64,000 nt of DNA from Dichetophora obliterata (taxonomy: Eukaryota; Arthropoda; Insecta; Diptera; Sciomyzidae). The notes beneath the pieces were generated by a model that saw nothing but the letters and a program-made list of their open reading frames with translations, made no database searches and had not been told where the DNA came from. The stretch covers positions 182,589,496 through 182,653,495 of the forward strand of contig OY986436.1 in assembly GCA_963920525.1 (NCBI GenBank). Reading direction: 5' to 3'. The translations under genes and the position numbers were made by a program. This document shows positions 11,835 to 23,000 of the stretch, in pieces; positions within the stretch are counted from its first letter, which is position 1; the number at the start of each line of letters is the position of its first letter.

Positions 11835-12116
11835 TTTAACTCTAAATACTTTTTTATTTGTATGTTTAATTTTATTTATGAAGATTGGTTTTTATGCGAC
11901 TTTCTCCTTTGTCAGACGGCGAGATAGAGAGAGCGGAAACGAACAAATCAAAATGGCTCTCCTTCACTTTTGGCAGCTGTCAAAGTTCAAATGCCATCTG
12001 TCTGTCAAAAGTGAATGTCGAGCTATTCATGCAGGGATGCCAAACTTATTCTAGCTAACAGGGCAATCACACGTGACGCGTATGATTCACGAGACTGCGT
12101 AAATTTACTTTTACAA
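11835..12116 (-). repeat. Gypsy 3' LTR (282 bp)
   Basis: Near-identical to 16704-16984. Relative to that copy it lacks a 5-base AAAAC and carries a 6-base extra piece within GGCTCTCCTTCACTTTTGG. In transcript sense it begins TTGTAAAAG and ends GAGTTAAA, so the usual TG...CA ends are not clear. Confidence 0.85.
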
Positions 12117-12233
12117 CTCGGCCAATCTGACAAGGGATCGTCCTCGATAACAATGCAATATTAAATCTATGGTTTACAATGTTTGCTTATAATTATTACA
12201 AATTTTATTTCTTCAGTAGTGGTATCGGCTCTG

Positions 12234-14834
12234 TTATTTAGACAACCATTTTCGCATTCTGTTAGCTTCTACCACTCCATCATACGGCAACTGAGTCAGC
12301 TGGCAGTTTTCTACGTCACGAATGACATATCTATCATGGCCAAGGGCCTTATGTACAACAAAAGGTCCCTTATACTTTGGTAGTAGCTTTTTATTCGTCC
12401 CGACTACTGTATTAACATTTCTAATCACGACGAAGTCACCCACATTGTAGCGTTTTGGGTTAGATGAATGTTTTAAAACATAATTAAAGCTGTATTCTTG
12501 AGATTTTTTTATTGCTTTGGCAGCATCGGACCGCATTTGATTCAAATCACGTCCCTTACCACAGTCTTGTTTCCCGTTTATATATTCTGTAAGTTCATCA
12601 ATAAACTCACCACGTTGCTCTACACCGAACAAAAGCATACTAGGAGAATAATTTGTAGTACTATGAATTGAGTTGTTGATTGCATATTCCACCTGAGTAA
12701 GTTTATTAACCCAGTCGGCATGTTCTAAAGGCTCACTTAATTTTCCTAGCATAGCTTTAATCACCCTATTAACTCTTTCAACCTGACCATTGGCTTGTGG
12801 AGAAGCCACAGCCACTTTGACGTGCTGTATTTTCCATTTTAACAAATACTCCCCAAATTCTAAAGATGTGAAACATGTTCCCCTGTCTGATATAATTCGT
12901 CTGGGTCTACTATAATAAGAGAAATATTTTTCCAGAGAAGCAGTTACTTCTAGTGTGCTAGTGGAATTAGTGGGATACAACTTTACAAACTTCGAGAAGG
13001 CATCAATTACAACTAATATATGTTTTCTCTTCGATTTGATGGAAGGCAGTGGCCCAAAGTGATCAACATGAATAGTGTCAAATGGTAACGTGCTTTTTGG
13101 AATGCTATACAAATTTCTTTCAGTATGTCGGACTGGTGCACTATACATTATACATTTCAGACAATTCTCAATAAAGCATTTTATTTTTTCCCGCATATTT
13201 GGGAACCAATAATACAAACTAACACTGTCATAAGTCTTATCTGTTGCTTGGTGGCATATTTTTTCGTGAATTAATCGTATAACATTATCCTCCATCTCTT
13301 TGGGCACGAATAATGCTTTAATTCCACCTTTTCTTACTCTAAAAACAAGTCCATCTATTAGTTCATAATCTTTTACCTCTCTTATCTCGAGACGAGCACG
13401 TATATCCCTTATAACTTCATCTCTTTCTTGAGAGATTCGGATCTGAAAGTCTACCTCACTTTGCTCCAGAAATAATACAATTTGGCAGCGGCTTAATGCA
13501 TCTACATGCCCCATTGAAGCACCGCTGCGATACTTAATGGTGTAGTTAAAATTTTCTAATTCTAACGCCCACCTCGCGATCCGTGGATTTGTTTGTTTTT
13601 TTGATAAAGTCATAGTCAGCGAATTACAATCAGTTATTATTTTAAAAGGTATTCCTTCCAGATAAACTCTAAAGCGTCTTAATGCATAAATAATTGCTAA
13701 AGTTTCTAATTCAAAGCTGTGGTATTTGGCTTCTGCTGCAGAAGTAGTTTTTGAAAAGTAAGATAAAGGATGGAATTTTCCATTACTCTGCCGTTGAAGT
13801 AGGACAGCAACAAATCCTATTGAGCTAGCATCACAATGCAGCTCGGTTTCTTTCTCGGGATTTTAAATTGCTAAAACAGGGGCTTCAGTCAACTTCGATC
13901 GTAAATCGTATAATGCTGTTATACATTGTTCGTCAAGAGTATATTCGGTATCTTTCTTTAAAAGCATTAATAAAGGTTTGGCTATTCGGGAAAATTACGG
14001 TATAAATCTCCTAAAATATGAAAATAGCCCAATGCACGAGTGTAATGCTTTTCGATTTGTGGGTAAGGGATACTTCATTATGGAAGATATATGGGATTCA
14101 CTTGGTTTTATTCCTTCAGGAGATACTGAATACCCTAAAAACTCTATAGTTTTATAGCCGAATTTACATTTAGCAAGATTCAGTTTAAGTCCTCGTTGAG
14201 CAATACGATGCAGAACAGTCTGTAGTAATGCTATGTGTTCGGAAAAATTTGTCGTAGTTACTAGTATGTCGTCCATATAGACTATAATTTTCTTTTCGTC
14301 AATTAGATCTTTGAATATATTATTAATAAAACGCTGGAACACAGCCGGAGCATTTTTAAGTCCGAAAGGCATCTTCAAGTATTCGTACTGTCCGTTAGGT
14401 GTAACAAATGCAGTGAATGGAATTGATTCCGGTGAGACATTAACCTGGTGAAACCCGCTTTTTAAATCTAACACAGTAAATAATTTTTTACCCTCTAAAT
14501 ACTCTACACAATCGTCAATAAGCGGAAGTGGATAATTATCTCTAACAGTGATCTTGTTCAAACCTCTGTAATCAACGCAAAGGCGTGTCTGCCCGTTCTT
14601 TTTCTTAACTAGGACAATAGCTGATACATATGGCGAACTACTTGGTCGAATTATTCCATCTCTTTGCAGTTCGTCCAAAATATTCTTTACTATGGTTCGA
14701 TCCATGTATGATAGTCGACGAGGAGGGCAGTGAAACGGAACGTCAGTAGTTAAGTGAATTTTCATTTCATGCTTGTAAGGTTCAATTACTAAATGTCTAG
14801 GCCTAACATAAGAATCTGCGATCAACGACTTCAA
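12234..14834 (-). pseudogene. Gypsy pol: reverse transcriptase, RNase H, integrase (two nonsense codons)
   Basis: One reading frame runs from 14834 to 12234 (about 867 codons) and is broken by two in-frame stops, at 13997-13995 and near 13866. The first segment (14834-13995) is the reverse transcriptase, with LCVDYRGLNKIT, FTVLDLKSGFHQV, LKMPFGLKNAP and the YMDD box. RNase H follows (ELHCDASSIGF, then TDCNSL). The last segment (13613-12234) is the integrase: an HHCC finger (HEKICHQ ... CLKC), the DDE core (HVDHFGPL, ISDRGTCFT, SPQANGQVERVNR) and a C-terminal chromatin-contact-like region. The enzyme set is complete in order, but this copy cannot make the full polyprotein. Confidence 0.9.
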
Positions 14835-14878
14835 CTCTATACTTTTTGACTTGTCTAAAAAGTAGTCAATATTAAATT

Positions 14879-15712
14879 CTACATCATCATTTGTGATTTC
14901 AATACCAAATATCTATATATTTCAGTTTCAGAAGTACCAGCATTACTTATATTACCAACTGACTCAGCATTCGGAACATTCTCAGTATTATTTAAAGATT
15001 TTATGTGTAATAAAGTAGAAAAATCATTTGGAGTGGAAGTGCACAAATTTTTATTATTAATTTCTAGTAACAGTTCTTCAGTTTTACAATTCATTTTAAC
15101 TTCTGTTAACTGTATATGAAATAATTTCAAAAAGTCTCGGCCTAAAACGACCGGCATGAACATCGCGCTGTCAGGCACGATTTTAAGTTTAATACTTTTG
15201 GTTTTAAGTCTAAATTTTATAAGGCAATAAGCTTCTTCTTCAATATGAATTTTCATTCCGCCAATACCAAAGAAATCTTGTGTAAGAGGCTGAACCACGC
15301 AATATCTTGAAACAAGAGATCGTTTAATGAAACTAATAGGGCTGCCGGTATCAAAAAGAGAAAGATATTCGTTAAATTTTGCACCTCCAAACCAATTAAT
15401 TTTAAAACTAATACTCACTAAATTATATATATCTACTGGATCATTGTTGTCTTCATCTACAGCTGCTAATTGTCTGTCAGCGAGCGGCTTTAAAATCTTC
15501 TTTTGATTGGTGCAGGAGCGGTGCTCGTGGCCCATCTGCCAGCATCGAAAGCAAGAGCCAATTGGTCGCAAAGGATATGGGCAGTTCGGCTTCATATGCC
15601 CATCTTGTGAACAGTTGTAGCACTTCACTGGATTTTTTTCAATACCTTGCTTTGGTTTGGCAGAAGTAGCGACAGTATTTCGTCCAACGGAGGTAGGAGT
15701 CTTTACTTCCAA
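14879..15712 (-). CDS. Gypsy zinc knuckles and aspartic protease segment
   Basis: A 277-codon frame. Two CCHC knuckles lie near the N-terminus (CYNCSQDGHMKPNC, then CFRCWQMGHEHRSC), the nucleocapsid part that binds RNA. An aspartic protease follows, with the active-site word LFDTGSPISFI near residue 122 and a later VVLGRDFL. The frame ends in QMMM and a stop, and the pol frame continues in another phase just upstream, so a frameshift mutation or a programmed shift separates them. It is joined to gag by a damaged stretch (15713-15921). Confidence 0.85.
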   Translation of the reverse strand: MEVKTPTSVGRNTVATSAKPKQGIEKNPVKCYNCSQDGHMKPNCPYPLRPIGSCFRCWQMGHEHRSCTNQKKILKPLADRQLAAVDEDNNDPVDIYNLVSISFKINWFGGAKFNEYLSLFDTGSPISFIKRSLVSRYCVVQPLTQDFFGIGGMKIHIEEEAYCLIKFRLKTKSIKLKIVPDSAMFMPVVLGRDFLKLFHIQLTEVKMNCKTEELLLEINNKNLCTSTPNDFSTLLHIKSLNNTENVPNAESVGNISNAGTSETEIYRYLVLKSQMMM

Positions 15713-15921
15713 ATATTTTTGTTGATAGCGATTGATGAATTTCTTTTATTCGTCAACTGTTCGGGCACTCATCAAAAGATTTATGTTGGCCACACCGTCG
15801 CCAATTCCTTCAATAATGAAATCAATCAATTCGATTTCTTCAATGTCTGAGCGCTTCGCTATTGACTGCATGCTAAAAGTACATAGCAATGTAGTGACTC
15901 ATTCTTTTTGTTCCAACGTCT

Positions 15922-16647
15922 CTAGCTTAGAGTGCGGTAGACACTTTGACGAGTGACTGCAATGTCAAACTCATTGATAAGTGCAGCTTTCAGATCGCTA
16001 TAATTTAAAGCAATCGTAGTCGACAAGAAAATTCGAGCTGTTCCAGAAAGCGATCGCCTCAAGCTTAGCTGTTGCAACCGGTCGTCCGCATTAATTGACT
16101 GCATGATCTCTTCAAAGTCTCGGATGAAACTGCGAATGGAATGTCTCAAATCATCACCACTGTACTTAGGGATAGCGTACTCAACGTCAGCGAAATCCAT
16201 CCGTCTATCTTGGTTAACAATTGCAGCTCCTTCTAACTCTTGAATCCTCTTTTTCAGTTGTAATATTTCAAGGCGCCCTTGCAACTCTTTCAATTCAGCA
16301 TCATAAACGTCGGTGTGAACGGCAGCGGTAGTGACGGCAGTGGCACCGATACAGACGTCAGTAGCAGCGGTAGTGACGGCAGTGGTAGTAGTGGCAGCAG
16401 CGTCTGTTGCGTTGAATGCAACACCAACACAATTTCCAAATTGTCCATCAATATTATTGATATCTTCATCTGACAAATTTTCGGGTGTAGGTTCGGCTTG
16501 TGCAGGAGTATCGGTGGATTCTTCCCCGAATTTCTTGTTATGATCAGATATCAAACGTTTAAGTTGGAATACAGTGGCCGTAGCTGGAAATATCACCCCT
16601 GCTGTAGTCAAGGCATCCATAAGTGCCTGCTTGGATTCGCGTTGCAT
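15922..16647 (-). pseudogene. Gypsy gag-like frame, 3' end degenerate
   Basis: ATG at 16647 opens a 241-codon frame beginning MQRESKQALMDALT. A low-complexity Ala/Thr-rich stretch (about residues 83-115) comes from imperfect trinucleotide repeats at 16320-16400. A predicted coiled-coil region follows (ELQGRLEILQLKKRIQELE), then a capsid-like part with FADVEYAIPKYSGDD and FIRDFEEIM. The frame then fails: 15713-15921 can be read as gag-like only with frame changes and stops. Its role would be to assemble the particle. Confidence 0.8.
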
Positions 16648-16703
16648 TTTAATTTATGAAATAATAATTTCTTATTGTGGAATCTTTACCCCACATCTGA
16701 GTT

Positions 16704-16984
16704 TTTAACTCTAAATACTTTTTTATTTGTATGTTTAATTTTATTTATGAAGATTGGTTTTTATGCGACTTTCTCCTTTGTCAGACGGCGAGATAGAGAG
16801 AGCAAAACGGAAACGAACAAATCAAAATGGCTCACTTTTGGCAGCTGTCAAAGTTCAAACGCCATCTGTCTGTCAAAAGTGAATGTCGAGCTATTCATGC
16901 AGGGATGCCAAACTTATTGTAGCTAACAGGGCAATCACACGTGACGCGTATGATTCACGAGACTGCGTAAATTTACTTTTACAA
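16704..16984 (-). repeat. Gypsy 5' LTR (281 bp)
   Basis: The upstream LTR in transcript sense, only about 56 bases before the gag-like ATG at 16647. No standard tRNA primer-binding site was recognised in that short leader. A TGGGGTAAAG word about ten bases from the LTR edge is the only candidate. Confidence 0.85.
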
Positions 16985-17849
16985 TATTATGCAATTATAT
17001 TAATAATTTAAGTGCAATTGTTGGCTGCGCTGAATGCGTTCAATGTGTGTGACACACGCGGTTTGTTTTGTTTTTTTGTTGTTTAACATTCTATGGTGGC
17101 AGCTCGTGAGAAAATAGGTAGCTGTCCTGGCTACCTAATAGTCATTGTATCAAACAAACAAATAATGAAATGACAGCTCATAAAAATATACAGGTGCGGC
17201 ACCTGTGTTTCAAGTTTTTTAAAGGCTATATCACAATTTTATATGGATAGCAAAAATAATCCTATTTATTATAGGATTATTATTTTTGTTTTTGCTTTGC
17301 ATGTAAAAAAAAATAATCTGGATTATTTTGAAGCGAATGGAACGCAGCTTTTAATTGTTTTGAACATTTATTCTTATATTTTTCACTTTTGATATTGTAA
17401 GCCATCACGATTTTAGGCAAAGATGAAAAAATTCTCGTCAAAATATAGCATTTGTTACGTTCAGCAGTTTTGCCGCGAGACGTGCTCCTCTGAAAAATTT
17501 TCATCTAATGTAAAAAGACCTCAAGTTGAATGGCCACGCACACAAATGGAACTACATGTCGGATAGACTTAGCAAAAAGTCCAAAAAGTTTTGTCTTCCA
17601 TCGGACATGTCCATCCGACTTAAGTTTTTTCACACAAACGATACTACATGTGTGATGACTTACAGATCCGATGGACATGTAGTATCATTTGGGGCGTCCT
17701 AATGGATCTAAAATTTATGTAAGTTTAAAATAATTTTGTGATGCCAATTTCTTTTTAATACAATTACGGAATCTACTCGGTTTTTATTTAGAGTGGGTTC
17801 GTGGAAGCGCTTAGCATAAACAGCTATAAGTACGCTTTCAGTATATATA

Positions 17850-18718
17850 CAGTTGAGGTCAAAAGAATAGCAGTGCTTTTATATTCAGACATGTTTGGAT
17901 AAATAAAACTAGTCTACAAATTTTGGAGCCGGTAAGCCCATTATCATTCATATATGAACTTTTAACACTGGCTCTATATATGTACTTAGTTTCCTTCCTT
18001 ATTGTAAAATTTTCAAGATACAGGGTATTTTACGTTTTTGGTACTTGTTTGGTATTATTGATCTAGAAACTAAACTACTAACCATTAAATAAAAAAATAA
18101 TATTTTCTATTTCAGAAAAAATATCAACTTTTCCTTCAATATATCAACTACTCTCGTGTTATGTGCTTTAGCGGAGATAAAATTTTCAGATTATCCAACG
18201 AAATATTAGAAAATTTTGTATCTTTTATTTTAGAGGAGCTGTTATCATCTAAAGTAAGAATTTAATACAAAACTGTTGATTTAGTGTATTTTTACAAGAA
18301 AAACAGACATTTTAAATTTGGACGATTACAACTCCGCTTAAACAAAAGATACAAAATTTGTTGATATTTCAATGGATAATCCCAACATTTTTGCTCCACT
18401 ACCGCACATGACAAATAGTGGTTGCTATATTGATTAAACAGTTGATATCTTTTCAAAAAAACAAAATAAGATTTTTTATTTTATGGCGAGTAGTTCAGAT
18501 TCTAGATCAGTAATACTAAACACGTGCCAAAAACGAAAAACACCCTATATATGGAAAATTTTAAAATATAGGAGGAAACTGAGTCCAGATTTTGAATCAG
18601 CGTTGAAAGTACATATAGGAACGATAATGGGCTTACCGGATCCGAAATTAGTAGACAAATATTTTTTATCCAAACATGTCTGAATATAAGAGAACTGCTA
18701 TTATTTTGACCACAGCTG
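17850..18718. mobile_element. Tc1-type MITE, 869 bp
   Basis: The ends are inverted repeats of about 52 bp (CAGTTGAGGTCAAAAGAATA at left; CAGCTGTGGTCAAAATAATA inverted at right, then TATATTCAGACATGTTTGGAT on both). A TA lies on each side (17848-17849 and 18719-18720), as for Tc1/mariner. The interior resembles the core of the MITE at 27445-28122 although the ends differ. The frame at 18483-18683 spans the right inverted repeat and is not a gene. Confidence 0.85.
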
Positions 18719-18935
18719 TACGTCGTTCATTGAATACCGTTAATATATTTTCCAATGTCTTCCTTCCATTCTTATTCCGGAATGAAAAAAGAAACATACC
18801 CCCTTCTTTGTTGAATGGTTTAATTTAAAAAATCAAGTGAAAATATTTTTTATTATTTTTAGTTTAGTTTAACAAACATAAACATTTATTTTCATGTACG
18901 TATTGCAATCGATCAATCTTTATTATAAAGTAATG
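18719..18935. other. HYKK 3' flank
   Basis: A minus-strand AATAAA lies at 18924-18919, about 12 bases after the HYKK stop, and is the likely poly(A) signal. Nothing else is seen here. Confidence 0.5.
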
Positions 18936-20023
18936 CTATTTAATACTCTGAGTAAGATATTTATCTGCGGATACTTGCCATATCTCGTCGATTTTCGAGA
19001 ATTGTTCACGCCACAATTCTTCAATTAGTTTCCAACCGTATTCTTGCGTTACTAATACATAATCATTTGATTGGTCCTGTGAATAAGTATAAGCGCCCAT
19101 GACCAAACTCTGAGCTAGACGTGCTGCTACACAATATTTTAGATACTGCTTTTCCCTTGCAGAAATTGGATGTATTGAATTATAACCCGCTAGGAAAATA
19201 CCGCCACTCTCTAGTGATTGCGCTTGTAGCATTATATAGGCCATTGCTATGCCGACTTCGAAAATAATCGGTGATTTATTCGTATCGCCAAAATCAATTA
19301 TTCCCTCAATTTTATATTCACTATTTTGTGAACCTGGCACCAGATCGACAATTATATTATGTTCATTATAATCACCATGTATAATTTGGAACTCGAAACT
19401 TTCCAATTTCGTCAAAACATTTGCCTCAAATGATTCAATGATTTCTTCTATGATTGTTTTACGCACATGATCTTGCAGAACATAGATAAAATTTTTCAAA
19501 TTTGGAATTAATTGAAGCATCCATGTACTTCTGTGAGTTTCATAAGCTTCATGTTGGAAATTCTGTAAGAAACAATAAAGCGAGAAAATTCGTAAAAATA
19601 ATCAGAAATAATTTATTGATATTTGCGAACCTTTGCAGCACGATCAAACTTGGCAATGTATTCTCCGCTGTTGAATAAGAGATAGTTAGTCTTCGGTACC
19701 TCATGGAATATTTTTCCAGGTAAATATTGGAGAAGGCGCACTACATGATCGTCACCGTTAATATTCTCAACCGAATAGTATTTTCCAGTCACATTGAGGA
19801 TAGGTTTAGGACATCGTATATTCTGTTTTGCTGTGAAATAAGTTATTAAAATAAAATGCATACACATAGATGTTTGAAATAGAAATACAAATAATTACCC
19901 AAATAGATCATCAGTTGATTTTGTGCTTCGATAAAATTGATTTTCTTTGAATCCAATGTGTTCAAAATTTTCAATACATAACCATGTGGCCAGTGAGGTA
20001 CAATCAGTGGATTTTTCATATTT
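18936..20023 (-). CDS. HYKK: HYKK exons 2-4 (kinase core)
   Basis: Exon 2 20023-19899 (ATP-binding YVLKI region), exon 3 19830-19631 (VRLLQYLPG) and exon 4 19562-18936 (HGD and DFGD motifs, C-terminus). The introns are 68 bases each (19898-19831 and 19630-19563). The ATG codons inside exons 2 and 4 are internal. Codon phase at each junction rebuilds conserved family words. Confidence 0.9.
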
Positions 20024-23000
20024 CTAGAAAAATTTAGAAGTACTTATGAAAGTGAAGAGGATATATGTAGTTAGTTAGTTATTGATATAGTTAGTACACA
20101 CTAGTGGTCAATATTAAAGAAACCAAAGAATTTTAGCTGTTGCATGAAAAGTTTAAAGTAAAGATTAATAGTTTTCCTCAAAAGAGAATATACATTGGCG
20201 TCGGAAGCGGGGGGAAAGGGGGACAGTTGCCCCCCACTTTTTTGCTAGATAAACAATTAACAATGACAAGAAAACTTCAAAAGTTATTCATAATATCAGT
20301 TTTTTTTACAACGATAATCTTTTTGTGTTATATATTTTCCTCTTCTTTCTTTCTTCTTCATAAGCATGCTTGCGGATAACCATTTTCTTTCTCTATGTTT
20401 GCAAAAAGATAGAACAAAATGTAGAGTTTCTACTGCAAACCCACCACTTCAGTTTAAAAGCACCCTTAAGTATGTAGCTTAATACTGTAATATTTTAATC
20501 AAGGCCTTCATCGGAAAAGTGCCTTCTGAACAAAATCTAAAAACAAAACTAGATCTTTATGCAGATGATTTTGATGGGAGTGACCTCCACGCGTAACTTA
20601 AAATGCTGAAGCAATTGCCTGGCCAAACACCTTGAAATTGTAGTGGCATTGTATCCCAATTTGCAAAAAATTCGGATACTGTAAAAAAACTATTAAATTA
20701 AGTTGAAAAACTTATTGCTTTGCTTTTGACTGTGTCTGCATCAGCAGCTTCATCTGAGCGTTTTTTTAGTGCACTAAGGCGACTTAAAACGTATCTTCGA
20801 GCAACTATGACACAAACACGACTCACTCATGCGGCACTTATACACATTCACAAAGATAAAACCGAAGAATTGAATTCGATGGAGGTGGTGAAAGAGTTTG
20901 TTTCTCACAAAGACAAAAAGAAACGTTTTGGAAGAATTTAAATTGATATAACTTTTTGTACCTTATTGCATTTAAACCATGTAAAGATATACCTAGTCTT
21001 GCTTTATAAAAGCAACCATTATTTCTTATATTTTCATATTACCATATAAAAGATCCTTTAAAGAATGATCTCTAATATTGAAATTGGAATAACTTTTAAA
21101 AATAATGAAATTTTAATATTTTTTATATATATTTTTATATATTTATTTATTTTAAAATAATATAAAAAATTCGTTTATTCACATTCATATTTCTTTGAAG
21201 AAATTTTGGTGAACTTTTTTGCACCACCATTTGCACTGCCCCTCCATTTGTACTGCCCCCCCCCCCCCCCGATGAAATTCGCTTCCGACGCGCTTGAGAA
21301 AATATAAATTGACTGAATATTTTGTTCTGCTACTGATTAGAAAAAGATGATATCTTGAAATGTTCATTATTTCAATGCACGAATAACTATACAAGTATTT
21401 GTACATTTTTGTATGAGTTGGTGTGGCAAAGGAAATCGCAGACAGAATAACTCGATATCTCTTACTCGGTGCATTTTAGTACATTTCATATGGAAACCCG
21501 ATATACTATTCGAAAGCTTCATATGAAATAAATATATGGTAATAATTTTCTATATAATTAGTATAAATATTTTTTTTTTATAAAGAGTATTTTACATTTT
21601 AAATATTTTTTATATGTATCTACTTTTTTTAAATGCAATTTAATTAATTACTACAGAATATTTGGGAATATTTATCAGAAAAAAACACAAATGAATAATA
21701 TATTAAAAATTAAATTAAAATAAGATAATAAATTTTTCACAAATTAATTAAACTTACTTTTTAAATATATTTTACTCTTTTTTTTTATTTATTGATTAAT
21801 ATATTCATATTCATACACACAAAATTTACAAGCTAATATTCCAGTTTATATATATATACAGTTAAAGTTAATAAAATATAATTAAGTATTTAAAAGTATT
21901 TACAGATTAGTTGAGTAATTTTGTGATTTTATTTTATATGCTCCATTGCCTGAAAGCTTTTCAAGGAGCTTACTCATCTGGCATTAGCCACTAATTAGCA
22001 TTGTTCAACTACAATCAACAATAAATTAATAATTTTAAACGTTACAATTATCAACTTTCTAAACTATTAAACTCTGTTAGTTAGCAAATTAAGTTTTAGT
22101 TCTGATTTAAACTGTCCAAGGGACATAAGATTTCTAAGTTCCAGTGTCAGATTGTTGTATTCATTTGGACCCGCATAGAGGTATCGCTGTTTGGTAAGCT
22201 CTAGTCTGTATCTCGCCACAACAAGGAAATACTTTTTAATTTAAATACTTTTAATCTATGCATTTGTACACCATTTGTACTACTTTTCTTTAATCTATAC
22301 TATATATTTGTAAATTCTATACTATATAATACTTTTCATTGAGTTCAGTTAATTTTATATAATATTTTGCTTATTTTATAATTCACAACAAACTGTAAGT
22401 GTTGAACCTATTTGAATTGCACTATTGCATATGTTCATATCTGGCATTTCTTGGCAAAAATATTTCTGAATGCTCTCTTTTTCATAAAATATGCCAAAAA
22501 CTATGGACACTTTCTTTTCGTGTTGTAAAAAAACCAAAAAGTTTCTGCATTAAGATGAGCACACACTTAAAAAACTTATAGCACTTACAGTTTATCCCAC
22601 ACGGGTGGAACACAACATGGCGACACAAATTGTTGTGAAATAGCGAGTGTTCAAACTGTTCATACCTGGGTGTCACACGCACGCTTTTTTTGTTGTTGTT
22701 TTATTTTTTCTTTGCAATGGCGTCCACTGGAGAAAAAAATTTTTTCCAAAGGCCATCATGGGTGTCATACTCGCAAACATGCTTGCAGGCTATCCTACCT
22801 GTGTGAACATGTCCGCCTTGTGGCACACGTGTAGGATAATCTGTAAGCTGCATTATTGGGTGTTCACACGTCTGTCAAAAGATTGAATCAATCAAAATTT
22901 GTGGTTGCTTTCTTATGTTAAAAAATTAACTCCCTGCGAGAGCGAAAATTAACTTCAAACTCTTCATCGAATCAGTCAAAATTTTAATTGAGCTCCAGAT

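Larger units (their letters stand above)
11835..16984 (-). mobile_element. Ty3/gypsy LTR retrotransposon
   Basis: A 5.15-kb element on the minus strand with LTRs at 16704-16984 (5') and 11835-12116 (3'), flanked by the 4-bp duplication TATT at 11831-11834 and 16985-16988. Order in the transcript: short leader, gag-like frame, zinc knuckles with protease, reverse transcriptase, RNase H, integrase. No env-like frame is present. The LTRs differ by two base changes and two short indels, so the insertion is fairly young, but gag and pol are both broken. It must move in trans, if at all. Confidence 0.9.
11411..17701. mobile_element. MITE split by a gypsy insertion
   Basis: Left part 11411-11834 and right part 16985-17701 form one inverted-repeat element when the gypsy is ignored. 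The outer ends share AACGATACTACATGT (left near 11422; inverted near 17671-17690). Inner blocks around 11670-11700 and 17120-17160 are inverted copies containing ACTATTAGGT. The element of about 1.1 kb is non-coding; its superfamily is unknown. Between the LINE end (11057) and 11411 only AT-rich DNA is seen. Confidence 0.65.

Noticed and set aside
16320..16400. Trinucleotide tract as a functional microsatellite or separate gene on the plus strand
   Set aside because: It is the Ala/Thr-rich part of the gypsy gag on the minus strand.
11835..16984. Endogenous retrovirus with an envelope gene
   Set aside because: Between integrase end (12234) and the 3' LTR (12116) there is no room for env.
18483..18683. 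66-codon frame as a small gene
   Set aside because: It lies in the right half and terminal repeat of a Tc1-type MITE.
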